Notes: a model not told the origin generated them from the sequence alone. 64,000 nucleotides of DNA from Azospirillum agricola (GCF_017876095.1 NZ_JAGINM010000021.1:1-64000); one strand, 5' to 3'; positions 24,656 through 35,264 are shown, counted from the first letter of the stretch. Made by a program: numbers and translations.

Positions 24656-26167
24656 TTACACCACGGTGAAGAGCCGGCGGCGGCGCGTGCCGGCCAGTCG
24701 GGCCAGCGTCTCCATGCTCCGGCGCAACTCGTCGGCCGTCGCGTTGCCGTTGACCGAGACCCTCACCGCGCGCGGCGTGGCGTCGCCGACGGTGAAGTTG
24801 TCGGCGGGGACGACCAGGATGCCCTCCTCCCGCGCCGCCGCCGCGAAGTCGCGGGCGCTCCAGCTTTCCGGCAAATGCAGCCACAGATGGAAGGCGGCCG
24901 GGTGCCCGCTGTGGGACTGGCCGCGCAGCGCCGCCTCGGCGATGGCGTAACGCTCCCCCATCACCGCGCGGTAGGCGGCGACGACGCGGTCGGCGGTGCC
25001 GTCCTCCACCATCACCGCCAGCAGTTCCCCGGCGAAGGGCGGGATGGCGAGGTCGGCCAGATGGGCGGTGTCCTCGATCCGCTCCAGCAGGTCGGGGGCC
25101 GCCGTCAGCACGCCGACGCGCAGCGCCGGGCTGATGCATTTCGCCGGGCTGGCGATGAAGACGCTGCGTTCCGGCGCCAGCGCGGCGATGGCGGGCGGAC
25201 GGTCCGCCAGCGCCGCGGCGGCGGTGTCGTCCTCGATCACCGTCAGATCGAAGGCGCGGGCGGTGGCGGCGACGCGCTGGCGCCGTTCCGCCGGCATGCG
25301 CTGGACCGTGGGATTGTGCAGCGAGGGCTGGGTGACCAGCAGGCGGGCGCGGGTCTCGCCGGCCAGCCGCTCCAGCGCGGCGGGGTCCAGCCCCTCCCCG
25401 TCCATCGGCACGCCGACCAGCCGCAGCCCCAGCAGCTCCGCCATCGTCTTGACGCCGGAATAGGTGACCGCCTCGGTCAGCACCGCGTCGCCTGGGTTGG
25501 TCAGCGCCTTCAGCGTCAGGAAGGTCGCGTGCTGGGCCCCCATCGTCACCATCACCCGGTCGGCCGGCACCTCCAGCCCGAAGCGGCGCAGCCAGCGCGC
25601 CGCCGCCTCGCGGTGCGGCCGGTGGCCGGCGACCGGCGGGTAGCGGTGCGGCGGCAGCCGCGCCACCCGCGCCGCCGCCTCGGCGAAGACCGGGGCCAGC
25701 AGGCCGTCGAGCCCGGCCACCGGCGAGCGGAAGCAGCTGAGATCCACCGGCCGCACCGCCAGCGGTTCCGGGGCCGGGAGGCGCGGTTCGGCCATGACCG
25801 GCAGGGGTGAGGCGGGCGGCACCGTCGCGATCGACCGCTCCCCCTCGCGAATGAAGGTGCCGCGCCCGACCTCGCCGGTCACGAGGCCGCGTTCGCGGGC
25901 GATGGCGTAGCCCCGGTTGACCGTGCCGGCGGTGATGCCCAGCGCGTTGGCCAGCCAGCGCTGCGGCGGCAGCCGGAAGCCCGGCGGCAGCTCCCCGCTG
26001 GCGATGGCGGATTCGATGGCGGCGGCGAGCGCCAGATAGAGCGGCCCGTCGGTCCGTTCCAGCACCGGCACCCAGGGAGCGCCACCCGGATGGGCCTCCG
26101 GCCCGCCGTTTCCCTCAGGGTCCGCAGCGTCCGGCTGGGGGTGGCGGTGGTCCGGCTTGGGCAGCAT
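24656..26167 (-). CDS. MocR-type regulator (GntR winged helix + aminotransferase-like domain)
   Basis: This 503-residue protein has an N-terminal GntR helix-turn-helix (PLYLALAAAIESAIASGELPPGFRLPPQRWLANALGITAGTVNRGYAIA, about residues 40-95) and a fold-type I PLP-dependent aminotransferase domain. The Schiff-base Lys is probably in FIASPAKCISPALRVG. MocR proteins sense a PLP-reactive amine or amino acid and commonly bind repeats in their own promoter region. ATG 26167 is used. ATTGCATCGA-type repeats occur upstream of the gene and in the carboxylase divergent promoter. It probably controls the acyl-CoA carboxylase cluster. Confidence 0.92.
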   Translation of the reverse strand: MLPKPDHRHPQPDAADPEGNGGPEAHPGGAPWVPVLERTDGPLYLALAAAIESAIASGELPPGFRLPPQRWLANALGITAGTVNRGYAIARERGLVTGEVGRGTFIREGERSIATVPPASPLPVMAEPRLPAPEPLAVRPVDLSCFRSPVAGLDGLLAPVFAEAAARVARLPPHRYPPVAGHRPHREAAARWLRRFGLEVPADRVMVTMGAQHATFLTLKALTNPGDAVLTEAVTYSGVKTMAELLGLRLVGVPMDGEGLDPAALERLAGETRARLLVTQPSLHNPTVQRMPAERRQRVAATARAFDLTVIEDDTAAAALADRPPAIAALAPERSVFIASPAKCISPALRVGVLTAAPDLLERIEDTAHLADLAIPPFAGELLAVMVEDGTADRVVAAYRAVMGERYAIAEAALRGQSHSGHPAAFHLWLHLPESWSARDFAAAAREEGILVVPADNFTVGDATPRAVRVSVNGNATADELRRSMETLARLAGTRRRRLFTVV

Positions 26168-26515
26168 GGATGGAGAACCTTCGGGCGGGGGCAGGCGGGG
26201 CGGGCGGGGTTGGGAACCGGCGCATCCTAGCAGCGGGCGGCGCGGCGGGCCAATGCAATTCGAGCGGGAAGATCATCGCATCGGCGCAATCCCGTCGGAA
26301 AATCGATGCAATACCCCTAGCATGGCCTTTGGATCGGGTACGATAAAAATACGCTTGCACTCATTGCATCGAATGCGACACACTCTATTCAAGAGATAGG
26401 AATTTGCAGATTTTTCTGTGAAATATGCGCGGCGCCTCCGGCCTTGCGGCCGTGCCGAGGCGCCCGCCAACCGAGCCGAGACCGGCCAACGCCAAGGATG
26501 GGCCTGAGGATGGGG
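26168..26515. promoter_or_regulatory. Divergent promoter region with ATTGCAT repeats
   Basis: This 348-base region separates the MocR gene from the second Dpp-type operon. ATCGATGCAAT at 26302-26312 and ATTGCATCGAA at 26363-26373 form an inverted pair, centre to centre about 61 bases apart. A third related half-site, CAATGCAATTCG, lies at 26251-26262. The stretch 26320-26410 is AT-rich and probably holds the plus-strand promoter. These are good candidates for MocR operators. Confidence 0.6.
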
Positions 26516-28093
26516 ATGATGTCGTTCAAGACGGGGAAGTTCAGCCGGCGCGGTTTCGCCCGGACATTGGCCGGGGCCGGTTTTGGCGCGCTGCTCGCCT
26601 GGTCCGCCCTGCCGGGCACGGCGCTGGCCGCCCCGGACAAGCCGGCGGTCGACCGCGACACGGTGGTGGTCGGGCTGGAGAAGGAGTTCCAGAATCTCGA
26701 CGGGCTGGTCGCGGTCAGCGGCGAGTCCCTGCGCTACGGCTGGCAGATCTACGACACGCTCTATGGCTTCGACGTCAAGGGCACGCTGGTGCCGCGGCTG
26801 GCCACCGGGCTTGAGATTTCGCCGGACGGCCTGACCTACACCTACAAGCTGCGCAGCGGCGTCAAGTTCCACGACGGCAGCGCCTTCACCGCGGCCGACG
26901 TCAAGGCGTCGATCGACCACATCCTGAAGCCGGAGAACAAGAGCACCCGGCGCCCCTACTTCGCCCCCATCGTCGCCTCGGTGGAGACGCCCGACCCGCT
27001 GACGGCGGTGATCAGGCTGAAGGTGCCGGACGGCGCCTTCGCCAACAAGATCGCCGGCTACCTCTACATCATCCCCGGCGCCTACGTCGCCAGCCTGCCC
27101 TCGGGCGAGGCCTTCGCGCAGGCGCCGGTGTCGCTCGGGCCGTACCGCATCAAGGAGTACAAGGTCGGCCAGAACCTCGTGCTGGAGCGCTTCGAGGACT
27201 ACTGGGGCGAGAAGCCGGCGATCAAGACCCTGGTCTTCAAGGTGATCCCGGAGCCGAGCAGCCGCGTCAACGCGCTGCTGACCGGCGAGATCGACCTCGC
27301 CGTCGTCGTGCCGCTGCCCGACTACGACCGGCTGAAGAAGGAGCCGGGGTTGGACGTCGTTGCCAACCCGGTGGCCTCGCCGCTCTACGTCCGCCTCTAC
27401 ACCAACCGCCCGGAGCTGCCGATCGCCAAGCGCGAGGTGCGCCAGGCGCTGAGCTACGCCATCGACAGCAAGGCGATCATCAAGGGCGTGCTGCACGGGG
27501 TCGGCGAGCCGCTGGCGACCTTCGTGTCGAAGCACTACCCCTACGGCTCCGACCCCGACCTGAAGCCCTACCCCTACGACCCGAAGAAGGCGAAGGAGCT
27601 GCTGGCCAAGGCCGGCTACCCCAACGGCTTCGACACGCGGCTCTACAGCGGCACCGACCAACCCAAGGAGGTCGCCGAGGCGCTGGCCGCCTATTGGGCG
27701 CAGATCGGCGTGAAGACCGACATCCAGCGCGTCGATTACGCCTCCTGGGGCCGGTTGAACAACACGCACAAGTCGGACCCGATGACGGTCTCGCAGTTCA
27801 CCAACGCCATCTACGACCCGATCCACCCGGTCGGCGGCGCCTTCGCCAAGGAGGGGAGCTGGTCGGACTATTACAACGCCGACGTCGAGGCCCTGCTGGA
27901 CGAGGTGAACCGCACCACCGACACCGCCAAGCGCGGCGAGCTGTTCAAGAAGGTCGGCAAGATCCTGAACGAGGACGCCGCCGCCATCTTCATCTCCGAA
28001 CTCTATTACGTCTTCGGCAAGAAGAAGAGCCTGGATTGGGAAATCCAGCAGGGCTCCGGCTTCCTCAGCTTCCGCAAGGTCGGCTGGAAGTAA
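26516..28093 (+). CDS. Dpp/Opp-type ABC transporter solute-binding protein (SBP_bac_5)
   Basis: Periplasmic receptor of about 525 residues. The signal reads FKTGKFSRRGFARTLAGAGF and ends at TALAA, with a twin-arginine motif. I chose ATG 26516 with TGAGGA upstream; 26519 is an alternative and upstream ATGs would place extra residues before the signal. Landmarks are ISPDGLTYTYKLRSGVKFHDG, GPYRIKEYKVG and ERFEDYWGEKPAIK. It is a clear paralogue of the receptor at 49940-51568 (for example STRRP-FAPI-ASVETPDPLT in both). It begins a ten-gene unit with its own permeases and ATPases. Confidence 0.92.
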   Translation: MMSFKTGKFSRRGFARTLAGAGFGALLAWSALPGTALAAPDKPAVDRDTVVVGLEKEFQNLDGLVAVSGESLRYGWQIYDTLYGFDVKGTLVPRLATGLEISPDGLTYTYKLRSGVKFHDGSAFTAADVKASIDHILKPENKSTRRPYFAPIVASVETPDPLTAVIRLKVPDGAFANKIAGYLYIIPGAYVASLPSGEAFAQAPVSLGPYRIKEYKVGQNLVLERFEDYWGEKPAIKTLVFKVIPEPSSRVNALLTGEIDLAVVVPLPDYDRLKKEPGLDVVANPVASPLYVRLYTNRPELPIAKREVRQALSYAIDSKAIIKGVLHGVGEPLATFVSKHYPYGSDPDLKPYPYDPKKAKELLAKAGYPNGFDTRLYSGTDQPKEVAEALAAYWAQIGVKTDIQRVDYASWGRLNNTHKSDPMTVSQFTNAIYDPIHPVGGAFAKEGSWSDYYNADVEALLDEVNRTTDTAKRGELFKKVGKILNEDAAAIFISELYYVFGKKKSLDWEIQQGSGFLSFRKVGWK

Positions 28094-28116
28094 AACCGGC
28101 ACCCCGTCGCATCAAA

Positions 28117-28200
28117 GCCCTCTCCCCCGCTCACGCGCAAACGACGTTTGAGCTGACGCGGCAGGCGGACCTTCGGTCCGCCGAGAGCGGGGAGAGGGTT
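28117..28200. repeat. Nested palindromic element between receptor and ligase genes
   Basis: Outer arms GCCCTCTCCCCCGCTC (28117-28132) and GAGAGCGGGGAGAGGG (28183-28198) are near-perfect reverse complements. Inside lie a small palindrome around AAACGACGTTT (28139-28149) and an 8-bp GGCGGACC/GGTCCGCC hairpin with a TTC loop (28164-28182). The whole looks like a dispersed intergenic palindromic repeat that would fold strongly in RNA. It may attenuate expression between the receptor and downstream genes. Confidence 0.65.
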
Positions 28201-28226
28201 TGTCATCGATAAGCGAGGCGCAACCC

Positions 28227-29882
28227 ATGCAATGGCACGACAAGACCTTCGCGCAGGCGCTCGATTGGGCGGCCGGGGCGCACGGCGACCGTGTGGCGGC
28301 CAAGGTGGGCGGCGCCGCGCTGACCTACACGCAACTCGCCGAGCGGGCCAGGGATCTGGCGCGCGGGCTGCTGTCGCTCGGCATCGCCAAGGACGACAAG
28401 GTCGCGCTGTGGATGCCGGACGGGCTCGACTGGCTGGTCGCCCGCTGGGCGGTGCCGCTGACCGGCGCCGTGCTGGTGCCGATCAACACGCGCTTCCGCA
28501 ACGCCGACCTCCGCTACGCGCTCGGCCAGTCGGACAGCGTGGCGCTGATCCTGGCGCCGGGCTTCCGCTCGGTCAGCTATTTCGACATTCTCGAACACTC
28601 CGTCCCCGACTGGCGCGCGCAGCCGCGCGACGGCTGGCGGACCGACGCCTTCCCGCAGCTCCGCACCGTGCTGTGCGCCGGGGACGAGGTGCCGGGCAGC
28701 ACCCTGTCCCTGTCGGCCGTCGAGGCGGAGGGCGCGGCGCTGCGCAGGGCCGACGACGCGCTCGACCGTGCCATCGCGGCGGTCTCCGCCGACGACGTGG
28801 CGCAGATCCTCTACACCTCGGGCACCACCTCCTTCCCGAAGGGAGCGATGGTCGCGCACGGGCCGCTGCTGCAGAACAACTGGCACGCCATCGAGCGCTA
28901 CGCCTTCACAGCGGAGGACCGCTATCTGCTGACGGTGCCGCTGTTCAGCGCGACCGGCACCTCGGTGACGCTGACGCTGTTCCTGGCCGGCGCAACGCTG
29001 GTCGTCCAGGACCATTACGAGGTCGAGGAGTTCTGCCGGACGATCGAGCGCGAGCGCATCACCGCCAGCTTCTTCGTCGAGCCGATCGTCCAGGACATCA
29101 AGGCGACCCGCGCGCACGAGCGTTACGACCTCTCCAGCCTGCGCACCGGCAGCGGCGTGCCGCTGGGGCCGCAGTCGATCCGCTGGGTGATCGAGACGCT
29201 GGGCGTGTCGCAGTGGGTCAGCGTCTACGGCCTGTCGGAGACCAGCAACGCCGCCACCCGCAACCGCTGGGACGATCCCGTCGAGACCCGCGTCGCGACG
29301 GTCGGCCCGCCCTCCCCCGGCGTGCGCCTCCGCATCGTCGACATCGACGACGGCAGCCCCCTGCCGCCCGGCAAGCCCGGCGAGATCCTGATCAAGGGCT
29401 ACACCGTCACCAAGGGCTATTACCGCAAGCCGGAGGAGACCGCCAAGGCGATCGATTCCGAGGGCTGGCTGCACACCGGCGACCTTGGCGAGCTGACCGG
29501 GGACGGCCGGCTGGTCTTCCGGGGCCGCATCAAGGAGATGATCAAGCCCGGCGGCCACAACGTCGCCGCGCTGGAGATCGAGGAGTTCCTGAAGACCTTC
29601 CCCGGCGTGCGCGAGGCGGTGATCGTCGGCGTCCCCGACACCCGCTTCGGCGAGGTGCCCTACGCCTTCGTCGAGCCGGAACCGGGCGAGACGGTGGAGG
29701 CAAGCGCCCTGCTGCGCTTCTGCAAGGACAACATCGCCGGCTACAAGGTGCCGCGCCACGTCGCCTTCGTCGACGCGTGGCCGCGCACCAGCACCGGCAA
29801 GACCCAGCGGCTGGCGCTGCGCGAACGCGCCGTCGCCGCGCTTGCTTCGGAGGTCGTCGCCCCGGAGACCATCGATGGTTAG
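28227..29882 (+). CDS. AMP-binding acyl-CoA ligase
   Basis: ANL-family ligase of 551 residues: QILYTSGTTSFPKGAMVAH (P-loop), VYGLSETSNAATRN, GWLHTGDLGELTGDGRLVFRGRIKEM and the catalytic Lys in RTSTGKTQRLALRE. It activates a carboxylate with ATP and CoA. ATG 28227 has GAGGCG upstream; an in-frame TTG at 28200 lies in the palindromic element and is less likely. It lies between the receptor and permeases of the second Dpp-type transporter and overlaps the permease start by eight bases, so import and CoA activation are probably coupled. Confidence 0.92.
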   Translation: MQWHDKTFAQALDWAAGAHGDRVAAKVGGAALTYTQLAERARDLARGLLSLGIAKDDKVALWMPDGLDWLVARWAVPLTGAVLVPINTRFRNADLRYALGQSDSVALILAPGFRSVSYFDILEHSVPDWRAQPRDGWRTDAFPQLRTVLCAGDEVPGSTLSLSAVEAEGAALRRADDALDRAIAAVSADDVAQILYTSGTTSFPKGAMVAHGPLLQNNWHAIERYAFTAEDRYLLTVPLFSATGTSVTLTLFLAGATLVVQDHYEVEEFCRTIERERITASFFVEPIVQDIKATRAHERYDLSSLRTGSGVPLGPQSIRWVIETLGVSQWVSVYGLSETSNAATRNRWDDPVETRVATVGPPSPGVRLRIVDIDDGSPLPPGKPGEILIKGYTVTKGYYRKPEETAKAIDSEGWLHTGDLGELTGDGRLVFRGRIKEMIKPGGHNVAALEIEEFLKTFPGVREAVIVGVPDTRFGEVPYAFVEPEPGETVEASALLRFCKDNIAGYKVPRHVAFVDAWPRTSTGKTQRLALRERAVAALASEVVAPETIDG

Positions 29883-30795
29883 CTACATCCTGCGCCGGCT
29901 CGGCGCCGGTCTGGCGACCGTGCTGCTGATGACCATCATCATCTTCATCATCGTCCGGCTGGTCGGCGACCCCGCCCACCTGATGCTGCCGCCCGAAGCA
30001 ACCGAGGCCGACCGCGACCTGTTCCGCCAGCAGCTCGGCACCGCCGACCCGCTGTTCGTGCAGTATCTGCGCTTCCTCGGCGGGCTGCTGCAGGGCGACC
30101 TCGGCACCTCCTTCCGCTACGGCGTGCCGGCGCTGGGGATCGTGCTGGAACGGCTCGGCCCCAGCTTGTACCTGACGGGCACCGCGATGGCCTTTGCCGT
30201 CGGGCTGGGGGTGCCGCTCGGCATCCTGTCGGCGGTGCGGCCGGGCGGCGTCGCCGATCAGGCCGGGCGGCTGTTCGCCGTGCTCGGCCAGTCGGCGCCG
30301 CCCTTCTTCTTCGCCCTGCTGTTCATCCGCTTCTTTTCGGTGGAGCTGCATTGGCTGCCGACCGGCGGCTATGGCGGGTTCTCCCATGTGCTGCTGCCGG
30401 CGCTGGCGCTCGGCTGGTACTCGGCGGCCGGGCTGATGCGGCTGACTCAGGCCAACATGGCCGAGGTCATGGACGCCGAATACATCAAGATGGCGCGCAT
30501 CAAGGGCCTGCCCGAGCGGGTCGTCATCCTGAAGCACGCGCTGAGCAACGCCTCGCTGCCGGTCATCACCTTCGCCGCCTCGCAGTTCGGCATCCTGCTG
30601 GGCGGGGCGGTGTCGATCGAGGCGGTCTTCTCCTGGCCCGGCTTCGGCAAGCTGATCGTCGATGCGATCTCCCAGCTCGACTACACCGTCGTCCAGGCGG
30701 CGGTGGTGGTCTCGGCGGCGCTGTTCATCCTGATCAACCTCGTCGTCGACCTGCTCTACGCCTTCATCGATCCGAGGATCCGCTATGGTCGCTGA
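29875..30795 (+). CDS. Dpp/Opp-type ABC transporter permease (DppB-like)
   Basis: Inner-membrane permease of 306 residues starting MVSYILRRLGAGLATVLLMT. LGTADPLFVQYLRFLGGLLQGDLGTS, the EAA loop (YIKMARIKGLPERVVILKHALSNASLP) and WPGFGKLIVDAISQLDYTVVQ are diagnostic. ATG 29875 overlaps the end of the ligase gene. Its own end overlaps the next permease by 11 bases. About six transmembrane helices. Confidence 0.95.
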   Translation: MVSYILRRLGAGLATVLLMTIIIFIIVRLVGDPAHLMLPPEATEADRDLFRQQLGTADPLFVQYLRFLGGLLQGDLGTSFRYGVPALGIVLERLGPSLYLTGTAMAFAVGLGVPLGILSAVRPGGVADQAGRLFAVLGQSAPPFFFALLFIRFFSVELHWLPTGGYGGFSHVLLPALALGWYSAAGLMRLTQANMAEVMDAEYIKMARIKGLPERVVILKHALSNASLPVITFAASQFGILLGGAVSIEAVFSWPGFGKLIVDAISQLDYTVVQAAVVVSAALFILINLVVDLLYAFIDPRIRYGR

Positions 30796-31666
30796 CGCCC
30801 TGTCGCGGAGGGAGCCGGCCGTGGCCGCGCCCCGCCGCCGGATCTCCCTGCGCGGCGCCGTCCGCCGCGCCCGGCTGGTCCTGGCGCTGTCCATCCTGGC
30901 CCTGGTGGTCGGCAGCGCGCTGCTCGCCCCGTGGATCGCGCCCTTCGATCCCAACGCCATGGATCTCGGCAACGCGCTGCAACCGCCCTCGGCCGAGCAT
31001 TGGTTCGGCACCGACCAGCTCGGCCGCGACGTGTTCAGCCGCGCCATCGTCGGCGGCCAGCTCTCGCTGCTGATCGCGGCGGCGGTGGTGGCGCTGGCGG
31101 GGACGTCGGGCACGCTGCTCGGCATCGTCGCCGGCTACCGCGGCGGCTGGATCGACGGGATCATCATGCGGGTCGCCGACATCCAGTACGCGCTGCCGCC
31201 GGTGATCCTCGCCATGGTGATGGTCGGCGCCATCGGCCCCAGCACCACCAACATCGTCGCCGTCATCACGCTGGCCAACTGGGCGCGCTTCGCCCGCGTC
31301 ATCCGCGCCGAGGCGCTCAGCCTGCGCCACCGCGACTTCGTGCTGCTGGCGCGGCTGGCCGGCGCCTCGCACCTGCGGATCGTGCTGGTCCACATCCTGC
31401 CGAACGTCCGCAACACGCTGCTGGTGCTGCTGACGCTGGACCTCGGCCTGATCATCATCCTGGAGGCGACCTTGAGCTTTCTCGGCCTCGGCATCCAGCC
31501 GCCCGACCCGTCCTGGGGCACCATGATCGCCGACGGGCGCGGCTATCTGGAGCGCGCGTGGTGGACCTCGATCCTGCCGGGCTGCGTGCTGATGCTGACC
31601 GTGCTGGCCGCCAACCTGCTGGGCGATTCCTTGCGCGCCGGCAACGGCTCGGAGGAGGCCCGATGA
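30785..31666 (+). CDS. Dpp/Opp-type ABC transporter permease (DppC-like)
   Basis: Inner-membrane permease of 293 residues: LALSILALVVGSALLAPWI first helix, EHWFGTDQLGRDVFSRA, GYRGGWIDG, EAA loop around FVLLARLAGASHLRIVLVHILPN, and TLSFLGLGIQPPDPSWG. It pairs with the DppB-like subunit upstream. Its end overlaps the ATPase start by four bases. Confidence 0.95.
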   Translation: MVADALSRREPAVAAPRRRISLRGAVRRARLVLALSILALVVGSALLAPWIAPFDPNAMDLGNALQPPSAEHWFGTDQLGRDVFSRAIVGGQLSLLIAAAVVALAGTSGTLLGIVAGYRGGWIDGIIMRVADIQYALPPVILAMVMVGAIGPSTTNIVAVITLANWARFARVIRAEALSLRHRDFVLLARLAGASHLRIVLVHILPNVRNTLLVLLTLDLGLIIILEATLSFLGLGIQPPDPSWGTMIADGRGYLERAWWTSILPGCVLMLTVLAANLLGDSLRAGNGSEEAR

Positions 31667-32639
31667 GCGAGATCCTGCGCGTCGAGAACCTCACCACCCG
31701 CCTGTCGGCCCGCGACGGTTCGGCGGCGGCGGTGGACGGGGTCAGCTTCTCGGTCCATGCCGGGCGCACCCTGGGTCTGGTCGGCGAGTCCGGCTCGGGC
31801 AAGAGCCTGACCTGCCTGTCGATCCTGCGGCTGCTGCCGCCGGCGCTGTCGCAGGCCGGCGGGTCGGTATGGTTCAAGGGCGAGAACCTGTTCGACAAGT
31901 CACCGCGCGCCATGACCGCGATCCGCGGCGGCCAGATCGGCATGATCCTCCAGGACCCGATGACCTCGATCAACCCGCTCTTCACCATCGGCGATCAGGT
32001 CGGCGAAGTGTTCCGTTACCATCGCGGCGTGTCGGGGCGGCGCAACCTGTGGGCCCGCGCGGTGGAGACGCTGCGCCGCGTCCACATCCCGGCGGCCGAG
32101 GAGCGCGTCGGCAGCTATCCCCACCAGTTCAGCGGCGGCATGCGCCAGCGGATCGCCATCGGCATGAACGTCGGCTGCGAGCCCGACCTGCTGATCGCCG
32201 ACGAACCGACCACCGCGCTCGACGTCACCATCCGCCTGCAGATCCTGTCGTTGCTGCGCGAGATCCAGGCGGCGCGCGGCATGGCGATGATCCTGGTCAC
32301 CCACGACCTGCACCTCGTGTCGCGCTTCTGCGACGAGGTGGCGGTGATGTATGGCGGCCGCATCGTCGAGCAGGGTCCCGTCGCCCGCGTCTTCAACGAC
32401 CCCGCCCACCCCTACACCAAGGGACTGATCGGCGCGGTGCCGAAGATCGCGCGGCACGCCGAACGGCTCGCCGTCATCCCCGGCCAGCCGCCGCTGGCCG
32501 GCGAGCATGGCGCCGGCTGCCGCTTCGCCCCGCGCTGCGCCAAGGCGCAGCCGCGCTGCTTCTCCCACTACCCCGACGACCGCCGCTTCGAGGACGACCG
32601 CCGCGCCGTCGCCTGCTGGGTCCCGGAAGGGCTGCCGTC

Positions 32640-32643
<4 letters not shown>
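31663..32643 (+). CDS. Dpp/Opp-type ABC transporter ATP-binding protein (DppD-like)
   Basis: ATPase of 326 residues. Walker A GESGSGKSLTCL, Q-loop MILQDPMTSINPLF, signature FSGGMRQRIAIGM, Walker B LLIADEPTTALDVT, switch VTHDLHLV, and the C-terminal CRFAPRCAKAQPRC extension. ATG 31663 overlaps the permease stop by ATGA; the longer upstream frame is a shadow of the permease. It energises the second Dpp-type system. Confidence 0.96.
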
Positions 32644-33644
<1,001 letters not shown>

Positions 33645-33682
33645 CCGCCCGTTCATCCAAAAACGCCCCGGAGATCCGCACC

Positions 33683-34846
33683 ATGGCCGACCCACAGGCC
33701 GTCCTCGACAGCCCGACCTTCCGCGACCTCGACCGCCTCGCCACCAGCGTCTTCCGCGAGCGCGGCGCCGCCTACGAGCGCGACGACGCCATGCCGGTGG
33801 AGAACCTCAAGGATCTCCATGCGCGCGGCCTGCTGCACGTCACCGTCTCCAAGGAGAATGGCGGGCTGGGCGCCAACGTGTCGAGCGAGGACACGGCGAC
33901 CTTCCCGCAGCTGGTCCGCACCATCGCGCGCGGCGACAGCTCGACCGCACACTGCTTCCAGGTCCACAACCACACGGCCTGGCTGATCGAGGGCACCGGC
34001 ACGCCCGAGCAGATCGAGCGCTTCCTGAAGCCGGTGACCGCCCGCTTCGGCCTGTTCTCCTCCATCGGCAGCGAGCCGGGCCGGACCAACATGTACGTCA
34101 TGCAGACCAAGGCGCGGCGGGTGTCGGGCGGCTACATCGTCAACGGCGTGAAGAACTACGCCACCAACGGCCCGCTGGCCGACGGGCTGGTCACCTTCGT
34201 GGCGCTCGACGGGGTCGAGGGCTACGCCAACAACCACCAGATGGTGATCCTGGAACCGGGCATGGACGGTCTGGTCATCGACGATTCCTGGTACCAGCCC
34301 AACGGCATGCGGGCGGCGCGCAGCTCGCTGCTGACGCTGAACGACGTCTTCGTTCCCGACAGCCATGTGCTGGGCGAGCCGGGCGCCTACCCCAACGGCC
34401 GCTGGCAGGGCCGTTTCCATCTCGGATTCGCCGCCAACTATCTCGGCACGGCGGAGGGGCTGTACACGTGGTATCTCGATTACATCCGCAAGAAGGGCAA
34501 GGCCGGCGACGGCATCACCCAGCTGCGCACCGGCGAGATGCGGATCGCGCTCGACGGCGCCCGCGCCCTGTTCCATCACGCCTTGCAGTCCTGGCGGACC
34601 CGGCCGGTGGTCGAGGCCGAGCTGATCTCGATGAGCGCCAAGTCGGCCGCCGCCCACGCCGCCTTCGACCTGTCGCACAAGGTCATCCACGCCGCCGGAT
34701 CGACCGCGCTGTTCGACGAGTTCCCGCTCAGCCGCTTCATCCGCGACCTGGAAACCCACGTGCTGCACGCCGGCCACGACCGCACCGCCCAGATCATCGG
34801 GCAGGGCGAGCTGGGCGAGAGCTTCGACAGCACGTTGCAACGCTGA
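33683..34846 (+). CDS. SfnB/DszC-like flavoprotein of the acyl-CoA dehydrogenase fold (copy 2)
   Basis: This 387-residue protein starts MADPQAVLDSPTFRDLDRLA. SSIGSEPGRTNMYVMQTKARR and VNGVKNYATNGPLADG form the flavin region, and FHLGFAANYLGTAEGLYTWYLDYI and FPLSRFIRDLETHVLHAGHDRTAQIIG the C-terminal part. The catalytic-Glu IYEGT motif of true acyl-CoA dehydrogenases is replaced by LHAGHD, as in the DszC/SfnB monooxygenase-like group. It follows a Dpp-type transporter directly, as copy 1 stands next to one. It probably acts on the imported compound with a flavin reductase supplied elsewhere. Confidence 0.8.
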   Translation: MADPQAVLDSPTFRDLDRLATSVFRERGAAYERDDAMPVENLKDLHARGLLHVTVSKENGGLGANVSSEDTATFPQLVRTIARGDSSTAHCFQVHNHTAWLIEGTGTPEQIERFLKPVTARFGLFSSIGSEPGRTNMYVMQTKARRVSGGYIVNGVKNYATNGPLADGLVTFVALDGVEGYANNHQMVILEPGMDGLVIDDSWYQPNGMRAARSSLLTLNDVFVPDSHVLGEPGAYPNGRWQGRFHLGFAANYLGTAEGLYTWYLDYIRKKGKAGDGITQLRTGEMRIALDGARALFHHALQSWRTRPVVEAELISMSAKSAAAHAAFDLSHKVIHAAGSTALFDEFPLSRFIRDLETHVLHAGHDRTAQIIGQGELGESFDSTLQR

Positions 34847-34859
34847 CCCGGCCGCCGCG

Positions 34860-35264
34860 ATGACGACCGCGTTTCCCCTCCCCGGCGACCGGGCGGTGCT
34901 GAGCGCCGGCCCGGTGACCACCGCCGATCTGGTGCGCTACGCCGGGGCGTCGGGCGACTTCAACCCGATCCATTACGACCATCTCCACGCGGTGGCGTCG
35001 GGGATGGACGGGGTGATCGCCCATGGCCTCTACGTCATGGGCGTCGCCGCCCGCGTCTTCGACGGCTGGCTGGGGGCGCGGGGGGAGGTCGCCGCCTACG
35101 ATGCCCGCTTCACCGCCCCGGTCAAGCCGGGCGACCGGCTGGAGGTGGCGGCGACCGTGCAGTCCGTCGCGGATGGGCAGGCCCGGGTGACGGTCGAGGG
35201 CCGCGTCGGCGACCGCAAGGTGCTGGCGGCGGAGGCGACGTTGCGGTTCGCCGCCGCGTCATGA
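34860..35264 (+). CDS. MaoC-family (R)-specific hydratase-like protein
   Basis: Hot-dog-fold protein of 134 residues with the hydratase motif YAGASGDFNPIHYD (catalytic Asp and His of MaoC hydratases) followed by GVIAHGLYVMGVAARV and RFTAPVKPGDRLEV. It would add water to a 2-enoyl-CoA. ATG 34860 stands 13 bases after the SfnB-like stop; its end overlaps the membrane-protein start by four bases. Confidence 0.92.
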   Translation: MTTAFPLPGDRAVLSAGPVTTADLVRYAGASGDFNPIHYDHLHAVASGMDGVIAHGLYVMGVAARVFDGWLGARGEVAAYDARFTAPVKPGDRLEVAATVQSVADGQARVTVEGRVGDRKVLAAEATLRFAAAS

